A stretch of 64,000 bases of DNA, taken from Chaunax sp. Z400 (Eukaryota > Chordata > Actinopteri > Lophiiformes > Chaunacidae). Below are positions 13,802-27,517 of the stretch, piece after piece; within the stretch, counting starts at the first letter, position 1; the number at the start of each line of letters is the position of its first letter. The stretch is from NCBI GenBank assembly GCA_037577475.1, contig CM075190.1, positions 72,001 through 136,000 of the forward strand, given 5' to 3'. The position numbers were made by a program, and so were the translations under genes. The notes under the pieces were generated by a model. It made no database searches. It was given only the letters and a program-made list of their open reading frames with translations, and was not told the origin of the DNA.

Positions 13802-16279
13802 CAGTATGTACAGTATGAATAGTATGAATAGTAGTAGTATGTGTAGAATGAATAGTATGTATAGTATGAATAGTATGTATAGAATGAATAGTATGTATAG
13901 TATGAATAGTATGTATAGTATGTACAGTATGTACAGTATGTACAGTATGAATAGTATGAATAGTATGTACAGTATGAATAGTATGTACAGTATGAATAGT
14001 ATGTATAGTATGTACAGTATGAATAGTATGAATAGTATGTATAATATGTACAGTATGAATAGTATGAATAGTATGTATAGTATGAATAGTATGTATAGTA
14101 TGAAGAGTATGTACAGTATGAATAGTATGTATAGTATGAAGAGTATGTACAGTATGAATAGTATGTATAGTATGAAGAGTATGTACAGTATGAATAGTAT
14201 GTATAGTATGTACAGTATGAATAGTATGAATAGTAGTAGTATGTGTAGAATGAATAGTATGTATAGTATGAATAGTATGTATAGAATGAATAGTATGTAT
14301 AGTATGAATAGTATGTATAGTATGTACAGTATGAATAGTATGTATAGTATGAATAGTATGTATAGTATGTACAGTATGAATAGTATGTATAGTATAAATA
14401 GTATGTATGGCATGTATAGTATGAATGGTATGCATGGTATGCATAGAATTTATATGTATAGTATGTATAGTATGTATAGTAAAAAGTAGTATGTATAGTA
14501 TGAAGAGTATGTATAGTAGTAGTATGTGTAGAATGAATAGTATGTATAGTATGAATAGTATGTATAGAATGAATAGTATGTATAGTATAAATAGTATGTA
14601 TATGTATGTATAGTATGTATAGTATGTACAGTATGAATAGTATGTATAGTATGAATAGTATGTACAGTATGAATAGTATGTACAGTATGTACAGTATGAA
14701 TAGTATGTATAGTATGAATAGTATGGATAGTATGTATAGTATGAATAGTATGTATAGTATGTACAGTATGAATAGTATGTACAGTATGTACAGTATGAAT
14801 AGTATGTACAGTATGTACAGTATGTATAGTATGAACAGTATGAATAGTATGTACAGTATGTATAGCATGAATAGTATGTATAGTATGTACAGTATCAATA
14901 GTATGTACAGTATGTACAGTATGAATAGTATGTATAGTATGTACAGTATGAATAGTATGAATAGTATGTACAGTATGTACAGTATGAATAGTATGTATAG
15001 TACGAATAGTATGTATAGTATGAGTAGTATGTATAGCATGTACAGTATGAATAGTATGTACAGTATAAATAGTATGTATAGTATAAATAGTATGTGTAGT
15101 ATGTATAGTATAAATAGTATGTACAGTATGTATAGTATGAATAGTATGTACAGTATGTATAGTATGAATAGTATGTGTAGTATGTACAGTATGACTAGTA
15201 TGTGTAGTATGAATAGTATGCATAGTATGAATAGTATGTATAGTATGTACAGTATGAATAGTATGTATAGTATGAACAGTATGTATAGTATGTATAGTAT
15301 GAATAGTATGTACAGTTTGAATAGTATGTATAGTATGTACAGTATGACTAGTATGTATAGTATGAATAGTATGCATAGTATGAATAGTATGTATAGTATG
15401 TACAGTATGAATAGTATGTATAGTAGGAATAGTATGTATAGTATGAATAGTATGTATAGTATGTACAGTATGAATAGTATGCATAGTACGTACAGTATGA
15501 ATAGTATGCATAGTACGTATAGTATGTATAGTATGAATAGTATGTATAGTATGAATAGTATGTATAGTATGTACAGTATGAATAGTATGTATAATATGTA
15601 CAGTATGAATAGTATGAATAGTATGTATAGTATGAAGAGTATGTACAGTATGAATAGTATGTATAGTATGTGAAGTATGAATAGTACGTATAGTATGTAC
15701 AGTATGAATAGTATGAATAGTAGTAGTATGTGTAGAATGAATAGTATGTATAGTATGAATAGTATGTATAGTATGTATAGTAAAAAGTAGTATGTATAGT
15801 ATGAAGAGTATGTATAGTAGTAGTATGTGTAGAATGAATAGTATGTATAGTATGTATAGTATGAATAGTATGTATAGAATGAATAGTATGTATAGTATAA
15901 ATAGTTTGTATATGTATGTATAGTATGAATAGTATGTATAGTATGTACAGTATGAATAGTATGTATAGTATGAATAGTATGTACAGTATGAATAGTATGT
16001 ACAGTATGTACAGTATGAATAGTATGTATAGTATGAATAGTATGAATAGTATGTACAGTATGAATAGTATGTACAGTATGTATAGTATGAATAGTATGAA
16101 CAGTATGAATAGTATGTACAGTATGTATAGCATGAATAGTATGTATAGCATGTAAAGTAAAAAATAGTATGTATAGTATGAATAGTATGTATAGTAGTAG
16201 TATGTGTAGAAATAATAGTATGTATAGTATGAATAGTATGTATAGAATGAATAGTATGTATAGTATAAATAGTATGTTT
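11880..16279 (+). repeat. Array A HOR unit 4 (4,400 bp, with module X)
   Basis: Same composite layout as the preceding unit, with AGTAAAAAGTAG markers at 12,929, 14,478 and 15,779 and module X at about 12,942-13,730. Confidence 0.85.
12942..13730 (+). repeat. Module X, copy 2
   Basis: Second copy, exactly 4,400 bp after the first, with the signature GTATTGTATGTACATTATG at 13,613-13,631. Confidence 0.8.
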
Positions 16280-17405
16280 AGTAAAAAATATTATGTATAT
16301 GTATGTATAGTATGTACAGTATGAATAGTATGTATAGTATAAATAGTATGTATAGTATGTAGAGTATGTATAGTATGTATAGTATAAACAGTATGTTTAG
16401 TATGAATAGTATGTATAGTATAAATAATATGTATAGTATGTACAGTATGTATAGTATGAACAGTATGTACAGTATGAATAGTATGAATAGTATGTACAGT
16501 ATGAATAATATGTATAGTATGTACAGTATGAATAATATGTATAGTATCTACAGTATGAATAGTATGTATAGTATAAACAGTATGTTTAGTATGTATAGTA
16601 TGTATAGTATGTACAGTATGAATAGTATGTATAGTATGAATAGTATGAATAGTATGTACAGTATGACTAGTATGTATAGTATGTGCAGTATGAATAGTAT
16701 TTGCAGTATGAATAGTATGTATAGTATGAATAGTATGTATAGTATGTACAGTATGAATAGTATGTACAGTATGAATAGTATGTATAGTATGTACAGTATG
16801 AATAGTATGTACAGTATGAATAGTATGTACAGTATGAATAGTATGTATAGTATGAATAGTATGTATAGTATGAATAGTATGTATAGTATGTACAGTATGA
16901 ATAGTATGAATAGTATGTATAATATGTACAGTATGAATAGTATCAATAGTATGTATAGTATGAATAGTATGTATAGTATGAAGAGTATGTACAGTATGAA
17001 TAGTATGTATAGTATGAAGAGTATGTACAGTATGAATAGTATGTATAGTATGTACAGTATGAATAGTATGAATAGTAGTAGTATGTGTAGAATGAATAGT
17101 ATGTATAGTATGAATAGTATGTATAGAATGAATAGTATGTATAGTATGAATAGTATGTATAGTATGTACAGTATGAATAGTATGTATAGTATGAATAGTA
17201 TGTATAGTATGTACAGTATGAATAGTATGTATAGTATAAATAGTATGTATGGCATGTATAGTATGAATGGTATGCATGGTATGCATAGAATTTATATGTA
17301 TAGTATGAATAGTATGTATAGTATGTATAGTAAAAAGTAGTATGTATAGTATGAAGAGTATGTATAGTAGTAGTATGTGTAGAATGAATAGTATGTATAG
17401 TATGA
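13802..17405 (+). repeat. 4,400-bp amplified block, partial copy 3 (about 3.6 kb)
   Basis: The third copy follows copy 2 in register until about 17,405, where it turns into canonical HOR sequence instead of module X. I noticed one base difference before that point: C at 17,055 against G at 12,655 and 8,255. That base makes the unit AGTATGTAC instead of AGTATGTAG. Confidence 0.85.
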
Positions 17406-19139
17406 ATAGTATGTATAGAATGAATAGTATGTATAGTATAAATAGTATGTATATGTATGTATAGTATGTACAGTATGAATAGTATGTATAGTATGAATAG
17501 TATGTACAGTATGAATAGTATGTACAGTATGTACAGTATGAATAGTATGTATAGTATGAATAGTATGAATAGTATGTATAGTATGAATAGTATGTATAGT
17601 ATGTACAGTATGAATAGTATGTACAGTATGTACAGTATGAATAGTATGTACAGTATGTACAGTATGTATAGTATGAATAGTATGAACAGTATGAATAGTA
17701 TGTACAGTATGTATAGCATGAATAGTATGTATAGTATGTACAGTATGAATAGTATGTATAGTATGTACAGTATGAATAGTATGTACAGTATGTACAGTAT
17801 GAATAGTATGTATAGTATGTACAGTATGAATAGTATGAATAGTATGTACAGTATGTACAGCATGAATAGTATGTATAGTACGAATAGTATGTATAGTATG
17901 AGTAGTATGTATAGCATGTACAGTATGAATAGTATGTATAGTATAAATAGTATGTATAGTATAAATAGTATGTGTAGTATGTATAGTATAAATAGTATGT
18001 ACAGTATGTATAGTATGAATAGTATGTACAGTATGTATAGTATGAATAGTATGTGTAGTATGTACAGTATGACTAGTATGTGTAGTATGAATAGTATGCA
18101 TAGTATGAATAGTATGTATAGTATGTACAGTATGAATAGTATGTATAGTATGAACAGTATGTATAGTATGTATAGTATGAATAGTATGTACAGTTTGAAT
18201 AGTATGTATAGTATGTACAGTATGACTAGTATGTGTAGTATGAATAGTATGCATAGTATGAATAGTATGTATAGTATGTACAGTATGAATAGTATGTATA
18301 GTAGGAATAGTATGTATAGTATGAATAGTATGTATAGTATGTACAGTATGAATAGTATGCATAGTACGTATAGTATGTATAGTATGAATAGTATGTATAG
18401 TATGAATAGTATGTATAGTATGTACAGTATGAATAGTATGTATAATATGTACAGTATGAATAGTATGAATAGTATGTATAGTATGAAGAGTATGTACAGT
18501 ATGAATAGTATGTATAGTATGTGAAGTATGAATAGTACGTATAGTATGTACAGTATGAATAGTATGAATAGTAGTAGTATGTGTAGAATGAATAGTATGT
18601 ATAGTATGAATAGTATGTATAGTATGTATAGTAAAAAGTAGTATGTATAGTATGAAGAGTATGTATAGTAGTAGTATGTGTAGAATGAATAGTATGTATA
18701 GTATGTATAGTATGAATAGTATGTATAGAATGAATAGTATGTATAGTATAAATAGTTTGTATATGTATGTATAGTATGAATAGTATGTATAGTATGTACA
18801 GTATGAATAGTATGTATAGTATGAATAGTATTTACAGTATGAATAGTATGTACAGTATGTACAGTATGAATAGTATGTATAGTATGAATAGTATGAATAG
18901 TATGCACAGTATGAATAGTATGTACAGTATGTACAGTATGTATAGTATGAATAGTATGAACAGTATGAATAGTATGTACAGTATGTATAGCATGAATAGT
19001 ATGTATAGCATGTAAAGTAAAAAATAGTATGTATAGTATGAATAGTATGTATAGTAGTAGTATGTGTAGAAATAATAGTATGTATAGTATGAATAGTATG
19101 TATAGAATGAATAGTATGTATAGTATAAATAGTATGTTT
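16280..19139 (+). repeat. Array A HOR unit 5 (2,860 bp, canonical)
   Basis: Bounded by AGTAAAAAATATTATG markers, with AGTAAAAAGTAG at 17,329 and 18,630. It begins inside the third copy of the 4,400-bp block. From about 17,000 onward it pairs with 24,400-26,286 at an offset of 7,397 bp, which drops to 7,271 bp because the later copy lacks 126 bp (14 monomers) near 26,220. Confidence 0.85.
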
Positions 19140-19632
19140 AGTAAAAAATATTATGTATATGTATGTATAGTATGTACAGTATGAATAGTATGTATAGTAT
19201 AAATAGTATGTATAGTATGTAGAGTATGTATAGTATGTATAGTATAAACAGTATGTTTAGTATGAATAGTATGTATAGTATAAATAATATGTATAGTATG
19301 TACAGTATGTATAGTATGAACAGTATGTACAGTATGAATAGTATGTACAGTATGAATAATATGTATAGTATGTACAGTATGAATAATATGTATAGTATCT
19401 ACAGTATGAATAGTATGTATAGTATAAACAGTATGTTTAGTATGTATAGTATGAATAGTATGTATAGTATGTATAGTATGAATAGTATGAATAGTATGTA
19501 CAGTATGACTAGTATGTATAGTATGTGCAGTATGTATAGTATGTGCAGTATGAATAGTATGTATAGTATGAATAGTATGTATAGTATGTACAGTATGAAT
19601 AGTATGTACAGTATGAATAGTATGTATAGTAT

Positions 19633-19740
19633 GTACAGTATGAATAGTATGTACAGTATGAATAGTATGTACAGTATGAATAGTATGTACAGTATGAATA
19701 GTATGTACAGTATGAATAGTATGTACAGTATGAATAGTAT
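19633..19740 (+). repeat. Local 18-bp VNTR: six GTACAGTATGAATAGTAT units
   Basis: GTACAG recurs every 18 bp at 19,633, 19,651, 19,669, 19,687, 19,705 and 19,723. The same place in the HOR has three copies at 7,991, 12,391, 16,791 and 24,188, and five at 26,931. The copy number therefore varies between otherwise similar units. Confidence 0.9.
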
Positions 19741-20237
19741 GTATAGTATGAATAGTATGTATAGTATGAATAGTATGTATAGTATGTACAGTATGAATAG
19801 TATGAATAGTATGTATAATATGTACAGTATGAATAGTATGAATAGTATGTATAGTATGAATAGTATGTATAGTATGAAGAGTATGTACAGTATGAATAGT
19901 ATGTATAGTATGAAGAGTATGTACAGTATGAATAGTATGTATAGTATGTAGAGTATGAATAGTATGAATAGTAGTAGTATGTGTAGAATGAATAGTATGT
20001 ATAGTATGAATAGTATGTATAGAATGAATAGTATGTATAGTATGAATAGTATGTATAGTATGTACAGTATGAATAGTATGTATAGTATGAATAGTATGTA
20101 TAGTATGTACAGTATGAATAGTATGTATAGTATAAATAGTATGTATGGCATGTATAGTATGAATGGTATGCATGGTATGCATAGAATTTATATGTATAGT
20201 ATGAATAGTATGTATAGTATGTATAGTAAAAAGTAGT

Positions 20238-21026
20238 ATGTATAGTATGAAGAGTATGTATAGTAGTAGTATGTGTAGAATGAATAGTATGTATAGTATG
20301 AACAGTATGTATAGTATGTATAGTATGAATAGTATGTACAGTTTGAATAGTATGTATAGTATGTACAGTATGACTAGTATGTGTAGTATGAATAGTATGC
20401 ATAGTATGAATAGTATGTATAGTATGTACAGTATGAATAGTATGTATAGTATGAACAGTATGTATAGTATGTATAGTATGAATAGTATGTACAGTTTGAA
20501 TAGTATGTATAGTATGTACAGTATGACTAGTATGTGTAGTATGAATAGTATGCATAGTATGAATAGTATGTATAGTATGTACAGTATGAATAGTATGTAT
20601 AGTAGGAATAGTATGTATAGTATGAATAGTATGTATAGTATGTACAGTATGAATAGTATGCATAGTACGTATAGTATGTATAGTAGGAATAGTATGTACA
20701 GTATGTACAGTATGTATAGTATGTATAGTATGAATAGTATGTATAGTAAAAATAGTATGTATAGTATGAATAGTATGTATAGTAGTAGTATGTGTAGTAT
20801 GTATAGTATGTATAGTATGAATAGTATGTATAGAATGAACAGTATGTATAGTATGAATAGTATGTATAGTATGTACAGTATGAATAGTATGTACAGCATG
20901 TATGGTATGTATTGTATGTACATTATGTAAAGTATGTATAGTATGAATAGTATGTATGGCATGTATAGTATGAATAGTATGTATGGTATGCATGGTATGC
21001 ATAGTATGTATAGAATTCATATGTAT
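20238..21026 (+). repeat. Module X, copy 3
   Basis: Matches 8,542-9,330 at an offset of 11,696 bp. The signature GTATTGTATGTACATTATG lies at 20,909-20,927. Confidence 0.8.
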
Positions 21027-21625
21027 AGTATGAATAGTATGTATAGTATGAATAGTATGTATAGTATGAATAGTATGTATAGTAGTAGTATGTGTAGAAT
21101 GAATAGTATGTATAGTATGTATAGTATGAATAGTATGTATGGTATGCATGGTATGCATAGTATGTATAGAATTTATATGTATAGTAAAAATAGTATGTAT
21201 AGTATGAACAGTATGTATAGTAGTAGTATGTGTAGAATGAATAGTATGTATAATATGTATAGAATGAATAGTATGTATAGTATGAATAGTATGTATAGTA
21301 TGTACAGTATGAATAGTATTTTATAGTATGAATAGTATGTACAGTATGATTAGTATGTACAGTATGAATAGTATGTATAGTATGTACAGTATGAATAGTA
21401 TAAATGGTATGTATGGCATGTATAGTATGAATAGTATGTATGGTATGCATAGTATGTATAGAATTTATATGTATAGTATGAATAGTATGTATAGTAAAAA
21501 ATAGTATGTATAGTATGAATAGTATGTATAGTAGTAGTATGTGTAGAAATAATAGTATGTATAGTATGTATAGTATGAATAGTATGTATAGAATGAATAG
21601 TATGTATAGTATAAATAGTATGTTT

Positions 21626-22270
21626 AGTAAAAAATATTATGTATATGTATGTATAGTATGAATAGTATGTATAGCATGTACAGTATGAATAGTATGTATA
21701 GTATAAATAGTATGTATAGTATGTAGAGTATGTATAGTATGTATAGTATAAACAGTATGTTTAGTATGAATAGTATGTATAGTATAAATAATATGTATAG
21801 TATGTACAGTATGTATAGTATGTATATAGGTTTGTGTTACATATTGTGTTTATGTATAGAATGAATAGTATGTATAGTATAAATAGTTTGTATATGTATG
21901 TATAGTATGAATAGTATGTATAGTATGTACAGTATGAATAGTATGTATAGTATGAATAGTATGTACAGTATGAATAGTATGTACAGTATGTACAGTATGA
22001 ATAGTATGTATAGTATGAATAGTATGAATAGTATGTACAGTATGAATAGTATGTACAGTATGTACAGTATGTATAGTATGAATAGTATGAACAGTATGAA
22101 TAGTATGTACAGTATGTATAGCATGAATAGTATGTATAGCATGTAAAGTAAAAAACAGTATGTATAGTATGAATAGTATGTATAGTAGTAGTATGTGTAG
22201 AAATAATAGTATGTATAGTATGAATAGTATGTATAGAATGAATAGTATGTATAGTATAAATAGTATGTTT
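21626..22270 (+). repeat. Array A HOR unit 7 (645 bp, deleted; carries the B-like fragment)
   Basis: This short unit starts normally at the AGTAAAAAATATTATG marker and follows the 28,897 copy for about 200 bp. At about 21,825 it breaks into a short array-B-like sequence, then resumes at 21,852 in a late phase of the HOR (like 18,719 onward) and reaches the next marker. More than 2 kb of a normal unit is missing. Confidence 0.85.
21825..21851 (+). other. Array-B-like fragment embedded in array A
   Basis: TATAGGTTTGTGTT (21,825-21,838) is an exact 14-base match to the conserved core of the array B unit. It is followed by ACAT, as in the B units that read GTTACATTGAG, and then by ATTGTGTTTA before array A resumes. 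GGTTTGTG is foreign to array A elsewhere in this window. The left edge overlaps A and B by TATA, so the exact breakpoint is ambiguous by a few bases. Confidence 0.8.
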
Positions 22271-23640
22271 AGTAAAAAATATTATGTATATGTATGTATA
22301 GTATGTACAGTATGAATAGTATGTATAGTATAAATAGTATGTATAGTATGTAGAGTATGTATAGTATGTATAGTATAAACAGTATGTTTAGTATGAATAG
22401 TATGTATAGTATAAATAATATGTATAGTATGTACAGTATGTATAGTATGAACAGTATGTACAGTATGAATAGTATGAATAGTATGTACAGTATGAATAAT
22501 ATGTATAGTATGTACAGTATGAATAATATGTATAGTATCTACAGTATGAATAGTATGTATAGTATAAACAGTATGTTTAGTATGTATAGTATGAATAGTA
22601 TGTATAGTATGTACAGTATGAATAGTATGTATAGTATGAATAGTATGAATAGTATGTACAGTATGACTAGTATGTATAGTATGTGCAGTATGAATAGTAT
22701 TTGCAGTATGAATAGTATGTATAGTATGAATAGTATGTATAGTATGTACAGTATGTACAGTATGTACAGTATGAATAGTATGAATAGTATGTACAGTATG
22801 AATAGTATGTACAGTATGAATAGTATGTATAGTATGTACAGTATGAATAGTATGAATAGTATGTATAATATGTACAGTATGAATAGTATGAATAGTATGT
22901 ATAGTATGAATAGTATGTATAGTATGAAGAGTATGTACAGTATGAATAGTATGTATAGTATGAAGAGTATGTACAGTATGAATAGTATGTATAGTATGAA
23001 GAGTATGTACAGTATGAATAGTATGTATAGTATGTACAGTATGAATAGTATGAATAGTAGTAGTATGTGTAGAATGAATAGTATGTATAGTATGAATAGT
23101 ATGTATAGAATGAATAGTATGTATAGTATGAATAGTATGTATAGTATGTACAGTATGAATAGTATGTATAGTATGAATAGTATGTATAGTATGTACAGTA
23201 TGAATAGTATGTATAGTATAAATAGTATGTATGGCATGTATAGTATGAATGGTATGCATGGTATGCATAGAATTTATATGTATAGTATGTATAGTATGTA
23301 TAGTAAAAAGTAGTATGTATAGTATGAAGAGTATGTATAGTAGTAGTATGTGTAGAATGAATAGTATGTATAGTATGAATAGTATGTATAGAATGAATAG
23401 TATGTATAGTATAAATAGTATGTATATGTATGTATAGTATGTATAGTATGTACAGTATGAATAGTATGTATAGTATGAATAGTATGTATAGCATGAATAG
23501 TATGTATAGCATGTAAAGTAAAAAATAGTATGTATAGTATGAATAGTATGTATAGTAGTAGTATGTGTAGAAATAATAGTATGTATAGTATGAATAGTAT
23601 GTATAGAATGAATAGTATGTATAGTATAAATAGTATGTTT
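22271..23640 (+). repeat. Array A HOR unit 8 (1,370 bp, internally deleted)
   Basis: The first 1.2 kb match HOR unit 2 (4,331 against 22,357, offset 18,026) but without its 402-bp duplication. The AGTAAAAAGTAG marker is at 23,302. Near 23,480 the unit skips directly to its terminal GCATGTAAAGTAAAAAA segment (about 23,510), so most of the second half is missing. Confidence 0.8.
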
Positions 23641-26410
23641 AGTAAAAAATATTATGTATATGTATGTATAGTATGTACAGTATGAATAGTATGTATAGTA
23701 TAAATAGTATGTATAGTATGTAGAGTATGTATAGTATGTATAGTATAAACAGTATGTTTAGTATGAATAGTATGTATAGTATAAATAATATGTATAGTAT
23801 GTACAGTATGTATAGTATGAACAGTATGTACAGTATGAATAGTATGAATAGTATGTACAGTATGAATAATATGTATAGTATGTACAGTATGAATAATATG
23901 TATAGTATCTACAGTATGAATAGTATGTATAGTATAAACAGTATGTTTAGTATGTATAGTATGTATAGTATAAACAGTATGTTTAGTATGTATAGTATGT
24001 ATAGTATGTACAGTATGAATAGTATGTATAGTATGAATAGTATGAATAGTATGTACAGTATGACTAGTATGTATAGTATGTGCAGTATGAATAGTATGTA
24101 TAGTATGAATAGTATGTATAGTATGTACAGTATGAATAGTATGTACAGTATGAATAGTATGTACAGTATGAATAGTATGTATAGTATGTACAGTATGAAT
24201 AGTATGTACAGTATGAATAGTATGTACAGTATGAATAGTATGTATAGTATGAATAGTATGTATAGTATGAATAGTATGTATAGTATGTACAGTATGAATA
24301 GTATGAATAGTATGTATAATATGTACAGTATGAATAGTATCAATAGTATGTATAGTATGAATAGTATGTATAGTATGAAGAGTATGTACAGTATGAATAG
24401 TATGTATAGTATGAAGAGTATGTACAGTATGAATAGTATGTATAGTATGTACAGTATGAATAGTATGAATAGTAGTAGTATGTGTAGAATGAATAGTATG
24501 TATAGTATGAATAGTATGTATAGAATGAATAGTATGTATAGTATGAATAGTATGTATAGTATGTACAGTATGAATAGTATGTATAGTATGAATAGTATGT
24601 ATAGTATGTACAGTATGAATAGTATGTATAGTATAAATAGTATGTATGGCATGTATAGTATGAATGGTATGCATGGTATGCATAGAATTTATATGTATAG
24701 TATGAATAGTATGTATAGTATGTATAGTAAAAAGTAGTATGTATAGTATGAAGAGTATGTATAGTAGTAGTATGTGTAGAATGAATAGTATGTATAGTAT
24801 GAATAGTATGTATAGAATGAATAGTATGTATAGTATAAATAGTATGTATATGTATGTATAGTATGTACAGTATGAATAGTATGTATAGTATGAATAGTAT
24901 GTACAGTATGAATAGTATGTACAGTATGTACAGTATGAATAGTATGTATAGTATGAATAGTATGAATAGTATGTATAGTATGAATAGTATGTATAGTATG
25001 TACAGTATGAATAGTATGTACAGTATGTACAGTATGAATAGTATGTACAGTATGTACAGTATGTATAGTATGAATAGTATGAACAGTATGAATAGTATGT
25101 ACAGTATGTATAGCATGAATAGTATGTATAGTATGTACAGTATGAATAGTATGTATAGTATGTACAGTATGAATAGTATGTACAGTATGTACAGTATGAA
25201 TAGTATGTATAGTATGTACAGTATGAATAGTATGAATAGTATGTACAGTATGTACAGCATGAATAGTATGTATAGTACGAATAGTATGTATAGTATGAGT
25301 AGTATGTATAGCATGTACAGTATGAATAGTATGTATAGTATAAATAGTATGTATAGTATAAATAGTATGTGTAGTATGTATAGTATAAATAGTATGTACA
25401 GTATGTATAGTATGAATAGTATGTACAGTATGTATAGTATGAATAGTATGTGTAGTATGTACAGTATGACTAGTATGTGTAGTATGAATAGTATGCATAG
25501 TATGAATAGTATGTATAGTATGTACAGTATGAATAGTATGTATAGTATGAACAGTATGTATAGTATGTATAGTATGAATAGTATGTACAGTTTGAATAGT
25601 ATGTATAGTATGTACAGTATGACTAGTATGTGTAGTATGAATAGTATGCATAGTATGAATAGTATGTATAGTATGTACAGTATGAATAGTATGTATAGTA
25701 GGAATAGTATGTATAGTATGAATAGTATGTATAGTATGTACAGTATGAATAGTATGCATAGTACGTATAGTATGTATAGTATGAATAGTATGTATAGTAT
25801 GAATAGTATGTATAGTATGTACAGTATGAATAGTATGTATAATATGTACAGTATGAATAGTATGAATAGTATGTATAGTATGAAGAGTATGTACAGTATG
25901 AATAGTATGTATAGTATGTGAAGTATGAATAGTACGTATAGTATGTACAGTATGAATAGTATGAATAGTAGTAGTATGTGTAGAATGAATAGTATGTATA
26001 GTATGAATAGTATGTATAGTATGTATAGTAAAAAGTAGTATGTATAGTATGAAGAGTATGTATAGTAGTAGTATGTGTAGAATGAATAGTATGTATAGTA
26101 TGTATAGTATGAATAGTATGTATAGAATGAATAGTATGTATAGTATAAATAGTTTGTATATGTATGTATAGTATGAATAGTATGTATAGTATGTACAGTA
26201 TGAATAGTATGTATAGTATGAATAGTATGAACAGTATGAATAGTATGTACAGTATGTATAGCATGAATAGTATGTATAGCATGTAAAGTAAAAAATAGTA
26301 TGTATAGTATGAATAGTATGTATAGTAGTAGTATGTGTAGAAATAATAGTATGTATAGTATGAATAGTATGTATAGAATGAATAGTATGTATAGTATAAA
26401 TAGTATGTTT
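23641..26410 (+). repeat. Array A HOR unit 9 (2,770 bp, canonical)
   Basis: The paralogue of unit 5, with AGTAAAAAGTAG markers at 24,726 and 26,027. It differs from unit 5 by whole-monomer indels: a 36-bp tandem duplication at about 23,933-24,004 and a 126-bp deletion near 26,220. Confidence 0.85.
23933..24004 (+). repeat. 36-bp tandem duplication
   Basis: A four-monomer block containing TATAAACAGTATGTTTAG occurs twice in a row here and once at the equivalent place in the other HOR units, for example near 16,572. Confidence 0.8.
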
Positions 26411-26930
26411 AGTAAAAAATATTATGTATATGTATGTATAGTATGTACAGTATGAATAGTATGTATAGTATAAATAGTATGTATAGTATGTAGAGTATGT
26501 ATAGTATGTATAGTATAAACAGTATGTTTAGTATGAATAGTATGTATAGTATAAATAATATGTATAGTATGTACAGTATGTATAGTATGAACAGTATGTA
26601 CAGTATGAATAGTATGAATAGTATGTACAGTATGAATAATATGTATAGTATGTACAGTATGAATAATATGTATAGTATCTACAGTATGAATAGTATGTAT
26701 AGTATAAACAGTATGTTTAGTATGTATAGTATGAATAGTATGTATAGTATGTACAGTATGAATAGTATGTATAGTATGAATAGTATGAATAGTATGTACA
26801 GTATGACTAGTATGTATAGTATGTGCAGTATGAATAGTATTTGCAGTATGAATAGTATGTATAGTATGAATAGTATGTATAGTATGTACAGTATGAATAG
26901 TATGTACAGTATGAATAGTATGTATAGTAT

Positions 26931-27020
26931 GTACAGTATGAATAGTATGTACAGTATGAATAGTATGTACAGTATGAATAGTATGTACAGTATGAATAGT
27001 ATGTACAGTATGAATAGTAT
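26931..27020 (+). repeat. Local 18-bp VNTR: five GTACAGTATGAATAGTAT units
   Basis: GTACAG at 26,931, 26,949, 26,967, 26,985 and 27,003. This is the equivalent of the six-unit tract at 19,633 and the three-unit tracts in the other HOR copies. Confidence 0.9.
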
Positions 27021-27517
27021 GTATAGTATGAATAGTATGTATAGTATGAATAGTATGTATAGTATGTACAGTATGAATAGTATGAATAGTATGTATAATA
27101 TGTACAGTATGAATAGTATGAATAGTATGTATAGTATGAATAGTATGTATAGTATGAAGAGTATGTACAGTATGAATAGTATGTATAGTATGAAGAGTAT
27201 GTACAGTATGAATAGTATGTATAGTATGTAGAGTATGAATAGTATGAATAGTAGTAGTATGTGTAGAATGAATAGTATGTATAGTATGAATAGTATGTAT
27301 AGAATGAATAGTATGTATAGTATGAATAGTATGTATAGTATGTACAGTATGAATAGTATGTATAGTATGAATAGTATGTATAGTATGTACAGTATGAATA
27401 GTATGTATAGTATAAATAGTATGTATGGCATGTATAGTATGAATGGTATGCATGGTATGCATAGAATTTATATGTATAGTATGAATAGTATGTATAGTAT
27501 GTATAGTAAAAAGTAGT

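Larger units (their letters stand above)
19140..21625 (+). repeat. Array A HOR unit 6 (2,486 bp, module X type)
   Basis: Has a single AGTAAAAAGTAG marker (20,225), then module X (20,238-21,026), then a tail of about 0.6 kb found only here and at 28,298-28,896. The tail includes GAATAGTATTTTATAG near 21,311. The copy at 26,411-28,896 has the same length because small gains and losses of 9-bp units cancel out. Confidence 0.85.
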
